A stretch of 64,000 nucleotides of DNA from positions 26,536-90,535 of the forward strand of contig NZ_JNIJ01000030.1 of NCBI RefSeq assembly GCF_000701345.1, in the 5' to 3' direction. The notes under the pieces were generated by a model. That model did no database searches. It had not been told where the DNA came from and was given only the letters and a program-made list of their open reading frames with translations. Position 1 is the first letter of the stretch. Each line of letters begins with the position of its first letter. The translations under genes were made by a program, and so were the position numbers. The DNA is from Bradyrhizobium sp. URHD0069. GTDB taxonomy: Bacteria > Pseudomonadota > Alphaproteobacteria > Rhizobiales > Xanthobacteraceae. Below are positions 9,133 through 18,274 of this stretch, piece after piece.

Positions 9133-9197
9133 AGAGCAATGACATTGCTCTCAATCCCGCTACGACCAAACCGCATACGGTGGTATGGAGTTTGGTC
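9133..9197 (+). promoter_or_regulatory. double dyad upstream of small resolvase, copy A
   Basis: Two inverted repeats lie directly before the resolvase ATG at 9198. Dyad 1 is AGAGCAAT-GAC-ATTGCTCT (9133-9151). Dyad 2 has arms 9164-9177 and 9184-9197 around CGGTGG with two mismatches. Both dyads recur before the island B resolvase with paired compensatory base changes, so the pairing itself seems conserved. They may be operator or res subsites for the resolvase, or an RNA fold masking the start. Confidence 0.6.
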
Positions 9198-9881
9198 ATG
9201 GAGCGCGCCGTCGCATATCTTCGAGTCTCTACGCAACAGCAGCAGCGCTCTGGCCTCGGGATCGATGCGCAACGTGCGGCCGTTCAGCGCTTTGCCGAAA
9301 CCGAGTCACTCAAGATCATCGCCGAATATACCGAGTTTGAGACCGGCAAGGGCGCAGATGCCCTGGATCGGCGCCCGCAGCTTGCGGCTGCCTTGGCCGC
9401 AGCACGCGCCGCGAAGTGCAGCGTAGTTGTGTCGAAGCTCGATCGACTATCGCGTGATGTGGCCTTTGTATCGGGGCTAATGGCGCAACGAGTGCCGTTC
9501 ATTGTTACCGAACTTGGCCGAGACGCTGATCCATTCATGCTCCACCTTTACGCAGCGTTGGCGGAGAAGGAACGCCGGCTGATATCTGAGCGGACGAGGG
9601 CCGCTCTCCAGGCGAAGACGGCGGCGGGAGCAAAGCTGGGAAATCGAACTAATCTTGAGTACGCCGGGCTGCTCGGGAGTTCTGTTCAGCGGCAGTCAGC
9701 CGATAAATTGGCGGCGAGTCTCGTGCTGATCGTCAAAGCCATCCGCCACACGGGTGCCTCGAGCCTCCGCGAAATTGCTGACGCTCTAAATGGACGGGGA
9801 ATCCGGCCAGCGAGAGGCAGCAAGTGACACCGATCGACCGTGCGGAATCTGATCGCACGCATTGAAGCGGCGGCGCCGTAA
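9198..9881 (+). pseudogene. small serine resolvase, copy A, with premature TGA
   Basis: This is a resolvase/invertase-family recombinase with Y-x-R-x-S at the N-terminus (YLRVS), the KLDRLSRD block and a C-terminal HTH_7-like region. The frame stops at TGA 9825-9827. The intact paralogue at 51089-51760 has TGG at this point (GNNWHRSS). Reading through TGA restores HRSTVRNLIARIEAAAP and a stop at 9879-9881. One G-to-A change therefore removes the last 18 residues of the DNA-binding helix region. The 209-residue product may be impaired. Confidence 0.8.
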
Positions 9882-9884
9882 TCC

Positions 9885-9917
9885 TTTTATAGGCGGGAAG
9901 TTTTTATAGGCTGGAAG
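9885..9917. repeat. tandem 16-bp word at the right end of island A
   Basis: TTTTATAGGCGGGAAG (9885-9900) is repeated once with a single change (9902-9917). The same word lies just after the island B resolvase (51771-51786). It may mark the element end or a recombination site. Confidence 0.5.
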
Positions 9918-10210
9918 TATGGCGCTGCGGCACAGCTCGCGGATAACGAAAGAGCTCAAGGCCAGCGATGCCGGTGAGGAGGGCGCCGACAGCCTTGCAC
10001 CGGACGACCTGCAGCCGAGTACTCGTATAATTTGAGGGGGCTCACGGCCGTCGTCAGTGGGTTGAACAGGTGAGGCAGATACAGACATCGGCGCGCTCGA
10101 AAGCATGAGCAGCCCGCCCTTTACATCGGCCGCCTCACACCGGCCCCGGGGCCGGTCGATTCACTCAACTGGCACTGACAATTGAGAATTTTCAGATGCG
10201 CAGTCTAGCA
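9918..10210. other. intergenic with an 18-bp palindrome
   Basis: No gene is seen. Positions 10139-10156 form a perfect 18-bp GC palindrome (ACCGGCCCC and its complement), without a T-run on either side. Confidence 0.5.
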
Positions 10211-10588
10211 TTATAGGCCACCTCGGACGTCCCAGTAAGTAGGTGTCCCGTAGTACCGGTGGGTGCGCGTTTCCCAGTCTCGATCCTGCCACGAGTCATC
10301 ACTGAACTCAGGCGCATCCTTCAGCTGTTGCTCGGTGATACTGGTGCGAAAACCACTAAGCGACGTATCATATGTCAGAGCGCCCCAAGGGATGGGATAA
10401 TGGCTGTGGCCCAACCCAACAAATCCGCCAAAGCTCATGACGGCATAAGCCACCCGACCTGACACCTTGTCGATAATGAGGTGATCAATCTCACCGATGT
10501 TCTTTCCATCTGCCCCATAAACCTCGGTTCCATGAATGTCTTCGCTTGAGATGCATTGATGATCCGGATGGGCTGTTGCGCGGGCCAT
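10211..10588 (-). CDS. PRC-barrel domain protein
   Basis: A 125-residue cytoplasmic PRC-barrel protein. The barrel spans about residues 15-85, with the hallmark G-x-x-I-G-x-I-x-x-L-I-I-D pattern and SFGGFVGLGHSHYPIPW. The C-terminal tail carries the W-x-D-R-D-W stretch usual in this rhizobial subgroup. It is paralogous to 25444-25809. The start at 10588 (MARATAHP) is preferred over an upstream start because it matches the length of the paralogue. PRC barrels are protein-binding modules; in rhizobia these genes belong to stress regulons, which agrees with the promoter-like motif upstream. Confidence 0.85.
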   Translation of the reverse strand: MARATAHPDHQCISSEDIHGTEVYGADGKNIGEIDHLIIDKVSGRVAYAVMSFGGFVGLGHSHYPIPWGALTYDTSLSGFRTSITEQQLKDAPEFSDDSWQDRDWETRTHRYYGTPTYWDVRGGL

Positions 10589-10624
10589 GGCTTCGTCTCC
10601 CTCACAAGTGAGTTTCGTCGACTT

Positions 10625-10649
10625 AACTCGGCCGCTACATGCTCGTTCC
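10625..10649 (-). promoter_or_regulatory. sigma-EcfG-like promoter (one mismatch)
   Basis: On the minus strand GGAAC, 16 bases, then AGTT; the consensus -10 is CGTT. It lies 37 bases upstream of the PRC-barrel start at 10588. Confidence 0.45.
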
Positions 10650-10768
10650 TGGCACGCCGGACAACATTTCACAAAGTAATTCTGAAATCCGATTTCGGTC
10701 CCGCGGCCGCTGCATTTGTGCGTTCATGCCGACTCAATCACCCCGTCTGGCAGGAGCCAGCACAATCT

Positions 10769-10897
10769 CTATTCCGCTCCTACCGTGACGCGGTTGTCTA
10801 CCCAACGAACACTAACTCCAAGGCCAACTTCTTCTGAACTGGCTTGGGTAGCGCCCAATACAGTCGCAGCCACGACCAGGCTCAAAAAGTAGCTCAT
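10769..10897 (-). CDS. small exported protein (42 aa)
   Basis: The frame starts MSYFLSLVVAATVLGATQAS, a clear signal peptide, followed by EEVGLGVSVRWVDNRVTVGAE and a stop. The mature part resembles the start of glycine/valine-rich periplasmic miniproteins common in Bradyrhizobium, which are longer, so this copy may be truncated. Confidence 0.4.
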   Translation of the reverse strand: MSYFLSLVVAATVLGATQASSEEVGLGVSVRWVDNRVTVGAE

Positions 10898-11971
10898 GGC
10901 CCGCTCCAACTTGTGACTGTTATTCTAACAGGATGCCTCGGCAGAGGTTCCGGCTTGCCTCTCAACACGCTAGCGCCCGATCAACAGCGTCGACGGATGG
11001 TAGACTGGCCTTCCTGTCCTCCCGCTCGACGCCGCCACCCTTCGGCGGTATTCGATCTCTGCCAGCGATGACGCGTTTCGTTGTTCGGGAAGGGCGGGGA
11101 GCGCCTGCGGCTTATCCGCCGCACTTGGGATTAGCCAGCCTCGATGCGCTTGAGAAGAGCGACCCGTTTGAGAGCTGGGACTGTTTTGCCGGGAACGAAT
11201 TACTTTTGCGCCGGTTATTCCAGCGAGGCCATCGCCCGCCGTTTAGTACGGCCCCTGTGGCTGTGGGCGAACCGGAGTTCGCAAGGTACGGCGTGCGGGC
11301 TCAACCTCAATTCCCTAACATCTGATCCGCGCAGGGCGCTTTGGTTCTCAAATCGAAGAACCGTAGCAGCGGCTGTCCGATCGTATTGAAAACAACTGAG
11401 AAGAGCTGCCGCGATCGGTCCAAGATCGCCGATCATGCAACACTCTTACAATCTCAACTTAGGTCACGATAGATGTACAACGGCAGGGAACGCTCACGGA
11501 ACCAAGGCGAACATCGGGGAGAGCTCGCTCTCCCAAAATAGGGGCGCGTGGGTATCACACACTGTCAAATAGGGCTCGCATGAACGAACCTTTTGGGTTG
11601 GCGCCAGGGGACACTGTAACAAGGCGGGTTCGGTTCCCAAGGCTGGTGCCCTGGTTTCGCGATGCGCCGTACATCTAACCGCGGTACATCTAACCATTGC
11701 CAGTTTCCAAGCTGCGGCCCCCCGCAATCGAGCAAGGTGTTGGCGCAAGACCGTGGAAGTAAGTTAGCGGCCTCACCCTTGCAGCGAATCCGGAGGACCG
11801 CGCTCGTGTGGCGGGCAGGCTGGATTCCCAGTCCGGTACGAGGCGAAGAAGACCCGCCGATCGAAAGATGCGATGAAGAAGGCCCGGCAGCAGCCGCAAG
11901 CGCCTCGAACGGGCACTGGCGCGGTAGCAGAGCTTTTCCGAGGCCCTCGAAAGATATCCCCCTAGGTAGTT
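10898..11971. other. gene-free 1.1 kb
   Basis: Open frames here are short, in conflict with each other and without motifs. A direct repeat GTACATCTAACC occurs twice near 11670-11697. I see no RNA gene. Confidence 0.4.
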
Positions 11972-12751
11972 TTAGATCTTTCTTTCGACCATCATCAACT
12001 TCAACTCAGCAATCGCTTGCGCGGGGTTAAGTCCCTTAGGGCAGGCTTTGGCGCAGTTCATGATGGTGTGGCAGCGATAGAGACGAAACGGGTCTTCGAG
12101 ATCATCGAGCCGCTCCCCTGTCGCCTCATCGCGGCTGTCCTTAATCCAGCGGGCAGCCTGCAATAGTGCGGCGGGACCAAAAAAGCGCTGGCTGTTCCAC
12201 CAGTAGCTCGGGCACGCAGTAGAGCAACATGCACAGAGAATGCATTCGTACAGCCCATCAAGCTTCTCTCGGTCCCCATGGCTTTGCAGCCATTCTTTGG
12301 GTGGGGTGGGTGTTTTTGTTTGCAGCCAAGGCTCTACCGCCGCAAGCTGAGCATAGAAGTTGGTCAGATCAGGGACGAGATCTTTGATAACGGGCTGGTG
12401 AGGGAGAGGATTGATCTTGAGTGCGTTATCCTTCACCTCGCCCATGGACTTAGTACAAGCGAGGGTGTTCTGACCGTCTATGTTCATTGAACATGAACCG
12501 CAGATTCCTTCGCGACAGGAGCGTCTGAAAGTCAGCGTAGGGTCGATGTTATTTTTTATCCAGATCAGGCCATCCAGTACCATGGGGCCGCAATCATCTG
12601 CGTCCACAAAGTAGGTGTCGATTCGGGGATTGCGACCGTCGTCAGGATTCCACCTGTATACCTTGAACTCGCGCAACTTAGAGGACTTCGGTTTCGGCCA
12701 GGTTTTTCCGCCGCTGATCCTTGAGGGTTTTGGCAGAGCAAACTCAACCAT
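11972..12751 (-). CDS. sdhB: succinate dehydrogenase iron-sulfur subunit (orphan)
   Basis: A full-length 259-residue SdhB. The [2Fe-2S] ligands lie in CREGICGSC with a distal cysteine in LACTKS. The [4Fe-4S] and [3Fe-4S] clusters are held by CILCACCSTACP and CHTIMNCAKACPKG. SdhB carries electrons from the flavoprotein SdhA to quinone at the membrane anchor SdhCD. None of these partners lies next to it, which is unusual because sdhCDAB is normally one operon. It is probably a second copy or a relocated gene. All cluster ligands are intact. Confidence 0.92.
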   Translation of the reverse strand: MVEFALPKPSRISGGKTWPKPKSSKLREFKVYRWNPDDGRNPRIDTYFVDADDCGPMVLDGLIWIKNNIDPTLTFRRSCREGICGSCSMNIDGQNTLACTKSMGEVKDNALKINPLPHQPVIKDLVPDLTNFYAQLAAVEPWLQTKTPTPPKEWLQSHGDREKLDGLYECILCACCSTACPSYWWNSQRFFGPAALLQAARWIKDSRDEATGERLDDLEDPFRLYRCHTIMNCAKACPKGLNPAQAIAELKLMMVERKI

Positions 12752-13717
12752 TCAACATCTCCAAACTGGTACGCTTTGAAAGGAAGTGGTCCAAATCGCA
12801 TTTTCACCTGCAAGTCGACCAATATCGACCAGAATGCGAATATGACGCAGACCTTGTCCAGCGCTCCGCCTTCCCTTTCTTGGCCCGAAAGTTCCGCCGT
12901 CGACGTCTAACGTCGCAGTCGCCGAATCGTGCCAAAGAATCGGCCCTCAGTGCGGGGTTGTGTACCGCGGATAGGTGACTGGCTAGGCAGGGGGCGAGTG
13001 GGCCGATTTATGCTCTAGGCTGAAGCGTTGTATTAACTGCCCGAGGAAGCGGACCGATAAATGCGCGTTCGGCCTCCTAGAGTCGTTGCGGCGTCGCTTC
13101 AAAGTTGTCTGGAGCGGATGACGAGCCACCGCCCCATTCGACATACCGGTGCTGGCATCCTTTTTGAAGCGACGTCCTAACTTTTGTTGGGAACCGAGAA
13201 AATCCGCTACAGTTTTCTTGTCATTCTCTTGCAGTGTTGGAGCTGCGCCCTAACCATCGAATCGATTAACGAACGCGCGGACGCAAAGGTAGAAACACTT
13301 TTCATCAAGCGGCGCGACGCCTTCGTATCGAGCGCCCTCGCTTCCTTTTTGCGACTGGCTCTTGCCGGCCGGAAGATCGTGCAGGCGGCGGAATAGGAGC
13401 GACAGCTGTGCAAAGCGTTTTTCATTGCACGAACCGCCTGCGGAACGTGAAGGCGACACAATCATGCAGGTGCCCGGCGTTCCGGCTCGCTCTCTGATAC
13501 CCTCTTGATCAGCCACTACCAACGTGCCCATGTTCGGGCGGAACTATCTCTAGGATCGAGAGCATTGTCTCCGCCGGTTTAGCCCCTGTTGCCGCTGCCA
13601 ACCACGCCGAAGCGGCTATCTGGCATTCCGATCGATGCAATCTGAAACCGTCGCTTGAACTGCACGGTTGCGGGCGAGTATGAACCTTCGATGCAAGACC
13701 AATATAAAGGTTGGACA
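12752..13717. other. gene-free 1 kb upstream of nitronate monooxygenase
   Basis: No gene is supported. GGAAC-N16-AGTT on the plus strand at 13191-13215 resembles a sigma-EcfG promoter but no gene follows directly; the next plus-strand gene starts 500 bases away. Confidence 0.4.
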
Positions 13718-14788
13718 ATGAGTGATACGCTCAATCGAGCCAAGAAGTTCTGCGACCGTTTCGGCCTTCGGGCTCCAATATTGCTCGCGCCGATGGCGGG
13801 AGCTTCCGCCCCCTCGTTATCCATCGCCGTCGCGAATGCAGGCGGCCTGGGCTCATGCGGCGTTCTGCTCATGCAACCCGACGAAATCCGCTCCTGGTCT
13901 CGCGAGGTCCGATCCAACAGCAATGGCGCCTTCCAACTGAACATCTGGATACCCGATCCGGCGCCGAAACGAGATCCGGCTCATGAAGCGAGGGTGCGGG
14001 AATTCCTCGGGAAGTGGGGACCGGCGCCCTCTGCGGAAGCGGGCGAGGCGGTTCCACCCATTTTTGCGGACCAATGCGGATCCATGCTCGAAGTGGCCCC
14101 TCCTATCCTTTCCTCGGTCATGGGTCTCTACCCTCCTGATTTCGTCAAGAAGATGAAGGATCGTAACATCATCTGGTTCGCCAACGTTTCCACCGTCGCG
14201 GAGGCTAAGGCGGCGGAAGAGGCTGGTGCCGACGTGATCGTAGCGCAAGGATCGGAGGCAGGTGGCCATCGCGGCTGCTTCGACGCCTCCGAGGCGGAAG
14301 CTAAGCAGGTCGGGTTGTTTTCGTTGTTGCCTGCTGTGGTCGACGCCGTCCGGCTCCCGGTTGTGGCAACGGGTGGCATCGCGGACGCCCGTGGCGCCGC
14401 GGCGGCTTTGACGCTTGGCGCGAGCGCCGTGCAGATCGGAACGGGCTTTCTGCGATGCCCCGAGGCCAAGATTCATCCCGCGTGGGCCGATGCGCTTGCG
14501 CGCACCGCGCCCGAAGGCACGATCGTAAGTCGCGCCTTCAGCGGACGCGCCGGCCGCAGCATCGCGACTAACTACGTCAAGGCAGCCCTCGGCGCCGACG
14601 CGCCTCGCCCGTCTCCGTATCCTATCCAGCGGGGTCTTACCGCTGCTATGAGAGCTGCCGCCGCAAAGGAAGGAGACGTTCACCGCATGCAAGCCTGGGC
14701 CGGCCAATCCGCGGGACTCGCAAAAAACGAGCCGGCAGCGGTCGTGTTCCAGCAGATCTGGGATGGCGCGCGGGCTTTGCTCAATTGA
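13718..14788 (+). CDS. nitronate monooxygenase (2-nitropropane dioxygenase family)
   Basis: A 356-residue FMN-dependent TIM-barrel enzyme. The N-terminal LAPMAGAS, the ANAGGLGSCG turn, the GSEAGGH motif with the conserved histidine (about His184) and the phosphate-binding ATGGIADARG and GASAVQIGTGFL blocks are all present. The family oxidises alkyl nitronates to carbonyls and nitrite, detoxifying compounds such as propionate-3-nitronate. The start at 13718 (MSDTLNRAKKF) is preferred to an upstream start because AAGG lies eight bases before it and homology starts there. It is monocistronic, with a resolvase fragment following. Confidence 0.9.
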   Translation: MSDTLNRAKKFCDRFGLRAPILLAPMAGASAPSLSIAVANAGGLGSCGVLLMQPDEIRSWSREVRSNSNGAFQLNIWIPDPAPKRDPAHEARVREFLGKWGPAPSAEAGEAVPPIFADQCGSMLEVAPPILSSVMGLYPPDFVKKMKDRNIIWFANVSTVAEAKAAEEAGADVIVAQGSEAGGHRGCFDASEAEAKQVGLFSLLPAVVDAVRLPVVATGGIADARGAAAALTLGASAVQIGTGFLRCPEAKIHPAWADALARTAPEGTIVSRAFSGRAGRSIATNYVKAALGADAPRPSPYPIQRGLTAAMRAAAAKEGDVHRMQAWAGQSAGLAKNEPAAVVFQQIWDGARALLN

Positions 14789-14893
14789 ACCAGGCGCGAT
14801 CCGATCGAAGGAGATATCCGATTAATTAGCGCACTTCCAGAATTGACCTGCGGCGTGGACTGACCAAAGGCCATCCGGTGGTATTCCGTTTGT

Positions 14894-15139
14894 ATGGAGC
14901 GCGCGGTCGCATGTCTTCGAGTTTCGACGCAACGCCAGCAGCGCTCTGGGCTCGGGATTGAGGCCCAAAGGGCACCAATCGAGCGCTTCGCGGCGCCCGA
15001 GTCGCTTACCATCATCGAAGAGTATGCCGAGTTCGACACCGGGAAGCGCGCTGATGCGCTCGATAGGCACTGCGGCCAGGCGAGCGAAGTGCAGATCGTT
15101 GTTTCCAAGCTGGATCTGGCGGCAATTCGATCAGCATGA
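14894..15139 (+). pseudogene. small serine resolvase fragment, copy C
   Basis: About 80 residues match the N-terminal half of the resolvases at 9198 and 51089 (MERAVACLRVSTQ, EYAEFDTGK, VVSKLD). The frame then diverges and stops. The usual tyrosine before L-R-V-S is a cysteine, and an internal deletion removes the segment between DALDR and VVSKLD. It is a dead remnant of a third element copy. Confidence 0.8.
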
Positions 15140-15514
15140 GCCGCAGATTTGCCCGAGACTTCAAGACAACCCTTCGGCAGCCTGCGCTAACAGGAACGGC
15201 CTTGGCATGCTGCCTGTCGCTTCTGGGCAACCCGAAGGAATTTGTTTAGTTCCAGTTCTGAAGCGTTGGCGCTGGCGTGTCCAGCCACGTTTGGAACGAT
15301 TAGGGACTTTCGGTCTTGTTTCGAGAGATTGGATGAGCAGCGGCTTTCCATCGATGCCTCTTCTGACGGAACGTTCCGATGTGGATTCGAGTGAGGATGA
15401 AATACGCGTCGTGCACCAAAGTTGTGGGACGGCCTCGAAGGCTTAGGATAAAGAAGATCAGTTTTGGTCCAGCAGAGTGACAGCTAAAGGAGGAGCGTAT
15501 CAGCCGCGATCTCA
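15140..15514. other. intergenic, no gene seen
   Basis: Decayed sequence after the resolvase fragment; no supported gene, repeat or hairpin. Confidence 0.4.
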
Positions 15515-15540
15515 GGAACGCGTGATACCCTTCAGGCATT
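15515..15540 (+). promoter_or_regulatory. possible sigma-EcfG promoter (one mismatch)
   Basis: GGAAC, 17 bases, CATT (consensus CGTT), 23 bases before the small gene at 15563. Confidence 0.35.
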
Positions 15541-15562
15541 CGCTGTGTGGTGTCGCATTAGG

Positions 15563-15781
15563 ATGAAAGCTATGCTGAGGGATGACCAGATCGCAATCCT
15601 GTACGATATTGCCCAGTCTATTGCTTTCGCCGACGATAAGGAAGGCGAGGTCCAAACCCTGATTGTCGAGGGTTATGTTGTGAAGGATGGAGACCTGTAC
15701 GAGCTTACGGAGATGGGCTTAAAAGTCGTCGAAGAGCACGTCTCACAGTTATCGAGTTCGGACCATCCGGACGATGGTTAG
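15563..15781 (+). CDS. small winged-helix-like protein (72 aa)
   Basis: It starts MKAMLRDDQIAILYDIAQ and contains the pattern LIVEGYVVKDGDLYELTEMGLKVVEEH. That reads like the recognition helix and wing of a small winged-helix domain (helix, then a short beta hairpin, then 'T-x-x-G'). I do not recognise a named family. It stands alone; a promoter-like motif lies just upstream. The start at 15563 is chosen over an upstream GTG-like extension because of its position after that motif. Confidence 0.6.
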   Translation: MKAMLRDDQIAILYDIAQSIAFADDKEGEVQTLIVEGYVVKDGDLYELTEMGLKVVEEHVSQLSSSDHPDDG

Positions 15782-16054
15782 CTCAGCCGCTCCCGGAGCT
15801 TTCTCGGCCGAAGCCCAGTCTAGGCGCCGACAGCAGTCAGCTGATCGCGAACCGCAGTTTTCTTAGAGCACGATCGAAAGTGGTTTGCGGACCGTCCTTG
15901 GCGTGGGCGTTGATTGCGCCGAATGATCCAAATACGAATTCACAAGTCGTGACGATCTTACTGCGCGTTGTTGTGCATCGGCACTATAAGGGCTCGGTCC
16001 CTAAACGCGAGCTCTTCTATTCTGCAGCTAGCAGCGCTCCTTCGTCGATCTTCA
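15782..16054. other. convergent intergenic region
   Basis: Lies between convergent genes; no clear terminator hairpin or gene was found. Confidence 0.35.
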
Positions 16055-17083
16055 TCAAGCATGCCGATGAGTCCCGCGCATCCAGGCAATGACGCGGGGC
16101 CAGATCTCTCGATGGGCACGCCGGCCGACGAGCGGCCCTACGTGCTGTAGCCCGACGCCGATTTCCGGCACATAGGCAAATACCGTTGCACTGCTTAGCG
16201 GGTCCAAAGCGGACGAAGGCGGAACCAAGCGGCTTGTATAGTCCACGATCGCGGCGGTGGGTATTTCGGCAAGCGAGTCTAAGCGCGCTAAACGGCCGAG
16301 CACACGTAGCTCGTTCCGGGCAAACCGGTCTTGTCGATAGAGCAAATCAACGACGCTTTGGAGCAAAGGAGCGGGCGGGGCGAATTCGTCGAGGCTCCAA
16401 CGAATGACGCGGGCGTGAATGGCAAAGGCTTCAACATCCGGCAAGCTGGCCCAGGCGTCGGCCCAGCGCCCAAAGGCAAATTCCTCCGGAGCCGCCGCAA
16501 CGCTGGCCAGATCGAGAAGGCTCCCTGGAATTGGCTCAATCGTCTCGCCAAAAAGCCAACTGTCTGGATACGCCGTGATCGGTCGCAACGCTCCGGTCTG
16601 TTCGCCAAAGCGCAGCGGGGCCTCAATCAGGACAAGTTTGTCAACGCGAAGCGGCTCGATTGCCGCGAGTATCGCGGCAAGCGTTCCACCAAGGGAATGG
16701 CCGACAACGATCGGCGCTCGCCCATGCTCGCTTGCGATCTTCTCGAGGGCACTTCGGAGTGACCCGACGCTGTTGCCAAGGTCGCTGCTTCCGCTCTCTT
16801 CTTCACACCACTCGCTCAGGTACACAGAAAAGCCTGCTTCGGTGAGCCGCCGTATTACGCTCACCTCCGGCAAGAGATCGAATATGTAGGGCCGCTTGAT
16901 CGGGGCAGGCACAATCAAAACAGGACCGGCGGTTCCGGCGTGTTCGCCATAGCGCCGCAACCGAAGATCTGGTTGCGCTAGCACGACGTGCCAAGATGCT
17001 TCGTGCGGTGCGAACCCTGAGTCATCCAGTAGCCAACCAAGCCAGCGCCTGAGGGCGTCGCTCATGAAGAACATCGGGAACAT
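16055..17083 (-). CDS. alpha/beta hydrolase, PhaC-like
   Basis: A 342-residue alpha/beta hydrolase related to the PHA synthase/depolymerase fold. The nucleophile elbow is GHSLGG (Ser130 with the start used here). PHA synthases have cysteine at this place, so polymerase activity is unlikely and an esterase or lipase-type activity is more probable. The preceding block PVLIVPAPIKRPYIFDL resembles the PhaC 'P-P-x-x-N-K-x-Y-I-x-D-L' region. A C-terminal histidine in GLQHVGPLVG may complete the triad. A longer TTG-initiated frame reaches 17179, but the ATG at 17083 (MFPMFFMSD) fits the family better. Confidence 0.75.
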   Translation of the reverse strand: MFPMFFMSDALRRWLGWLLDDSGFAPHEASWHVVLAQPDLRLRRYGEHAGTAGPVLIVPAPIKRPYIFDLLPEVSVIRRLTEAGFSVYLSEWCEEESGSSDLGNSVGSLRSALEKIASEHGRAPIVVGHSLGGTLAAILAAIEPLRVDKLVLIEAPLRFGEQTGALRPITAYPDSWLFGETIEPIPGSLLDLASVAAAPEEFAFGRWADAWASLPDVEAFAIHARVIRWSLDEFAPPAPLLQSVVDLLYRQDRFARNELRVLGRLARLDSLAEIPTAAIVDYTSRLVPPSSALDPLSSATVFAYVPEIGVGLQHVGPLVGRRAHREIWPRVIAWMRGTHRHA

Positions 17084-17372
17084 CGAATTCTGAATCACAC
17101 CTGGCTCTCGCTGCGAGTACGGGTGGCGGAGAACACGCACATCACGACTGTCAGAGCAAACAGCCCGACGATCAATCAAGGCCTACTGGCGGTCGCCAGG
17201 AGCGCTCGCCTAATGGCGATCGGCAGGGCGCTTTCTCGGCGACCGATGAAGAAGCGGAAGCCGACCCTTTCCGGTTCGCCGCTTGCGTCTTATTTCGGGA
17301 TGCCATAGGTCGGCTGTGGCACCCGTTACCAAGCTATTAGGACAAGTGGTCAAAAGAAGAGCAACAACGGCG
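17084..17372. other. intergenic, no gene seen
   Basis: No supported gene. It precedes the first copy of the roughly 75-bp repeat. Confidence 0.35.
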
Positions 17373-17446
17373 AAATTGAGTTTTCGCTTTCTATTGGAAG
17401 CAACGGTCTAAGCTTGTTCCCAACGTGCCGCCCAAACTGGCACGAA
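17373..17446. repeat. 75-bp intergenic repeat, copy 1
   Basis: Shares its length with 18275-18353. The best conserved block begins GGTCTAAGCTTGTTC and runs to a GTGCC...GGCAC stem. A few internal differences and a 3-base insertion separate the copies. Function unknown; a small mobile repeat or RNA motif. Confidence 0.6.
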
Positions 17447-17773
17447 TAACGCCGCCAACTTGCCTTGGGACAGGGTTTCCCTTGTCCGCACCCCATTTGC
17501 GAGCTGGCTGTCTCGAATCTGCGAATGGCCTAATTCGGCCAGTACCGAGAAGTTCGTACTGGCCCCTTTCCATCCCGAAGAATGATTAGTCGTCTCTAGA
17601 ATTTTAGAGTGGTCCCTTTTGGTTCTTCGGCGGGTTCGTTATCATGGGATCGCTCGATATCGTGTAATGATCGATGAACATTGGACCTGAGAGCACTTGT
17701 GCCAGCGAAATGCCTGGACCGGCTCGCGACGTTCCGACGCTACGTTTCCGGGTTTGAGAAAGGGAGTCATTCC

Positions 17774-18100
17774 ATGCCCCAGATTCAGACAGGAAATCAG
17801 CCAGTTACGCAAATCACCGTCATCGAAGCCGAGCCGGAAAAGCAGCATGAAGCGCTGTCGTTGATGGCTGAGCGAGCGCATTTCATGGCGCGCCAGCCGG
17901 GCTTTGTCTCAATCAGCCTGCATCGAAGCCTCGATGGACGACGCATTGTCAATTATGCCCAGTGGCAAAACCGCGAACTCCTGCAGTCAGCTCACAGGTC
18001 GCCAGACTTCCGCAAAGCTTGGCGCAAGTTTGACGATTTGACCGATCAGATCGATCCCCATCTCTATGAAGTAGCGGAGGTTCTGGAAGGCGGTCGCTGA
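17774..18100 (+). CDS. antibiotic biosynthesis monooxygenase (ABM) domain protein
   Basis: A 108-residue ferredoxin-like ABM-domain protein. Typical features are TVIEAEPEKQHEAL in the first strand and helix, ARQPGFVSISLHRSLDGRRIVNYAQWQN in the core, and a terminal histidine-containing strand. The family includes cofactor-free oxygenases and heme-degrading enzymes; the substrate cannot be inferred here. The start at 17774 follows a GGGAG sequence and gives the usual family length. It stands alone. Confidence 0.8.
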   Translation: MPQIQTGNQPVTQITVIEAEPEKQHEALSLMAERAHFMARQPGFVSISLHRSLDGRRIVNYAQWQNRELLQSAHRSPDFRKAWRKFDDLTDQIDPHLYEVAEVLEGGR

Positions 18101-18274
18101 GCACCTCGGACTTGCCATCGAGATCCTGGAACGTGAGTGAGCATGCACCATCAGACGCTGCTTAGCTTGCAAGCGGAAGCGGCGAGCACTAAGCCAGAGA
18201 CGCTTGGGTCAATGCCCAGCTGCATAGAGCTGATAAAAAGTAATAAGATTTCGAATGCGATCAGGATGGGGCAA

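Larger units (their letters stand above)
2121..9917. mobile_element. island A: serine-recombinase element with QueC-like cargo
   Basis: The two ends match island B (41509-51786). At the left are the HTH, large serine recombinase, DUF2924 and small-protein genes; at the right are the ParB-type methyltransferase, the small resolvase and a TTTTATAGGCGGGAA word. The interior differs: island A has a two-gene QueC-like cargo where island B has a replication-like cassette. Island A is decayed, with one HTH copy frameshifted, the methyltransferase N-truncated and the resolvase ended by a nonsense codon. Exact attachment sites could not be found, so the limits are the outermost recognisable shared features. 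Confidence 0.6.

Noticed and set aside
10898..11436. 130-codon plus-strand frame in the 11 kb gap
   Set aside because: No family resemblance, overlaps an equally long frame on the other strand, and lacks a ribosome-binding site.
13191..13215. sigma-EcfG promoter GGAAC-N16-AGTT
   Set aside because: One mismatch in the -10 and no gene starts within 500 bases downstream on that strand.
16055..17083. Poly-hydroxyalkanoate synthase
   Set aside because: The nucleophile is serine in GHSLGG rather than the cysteine required by PHA synthases, and the protein is short.
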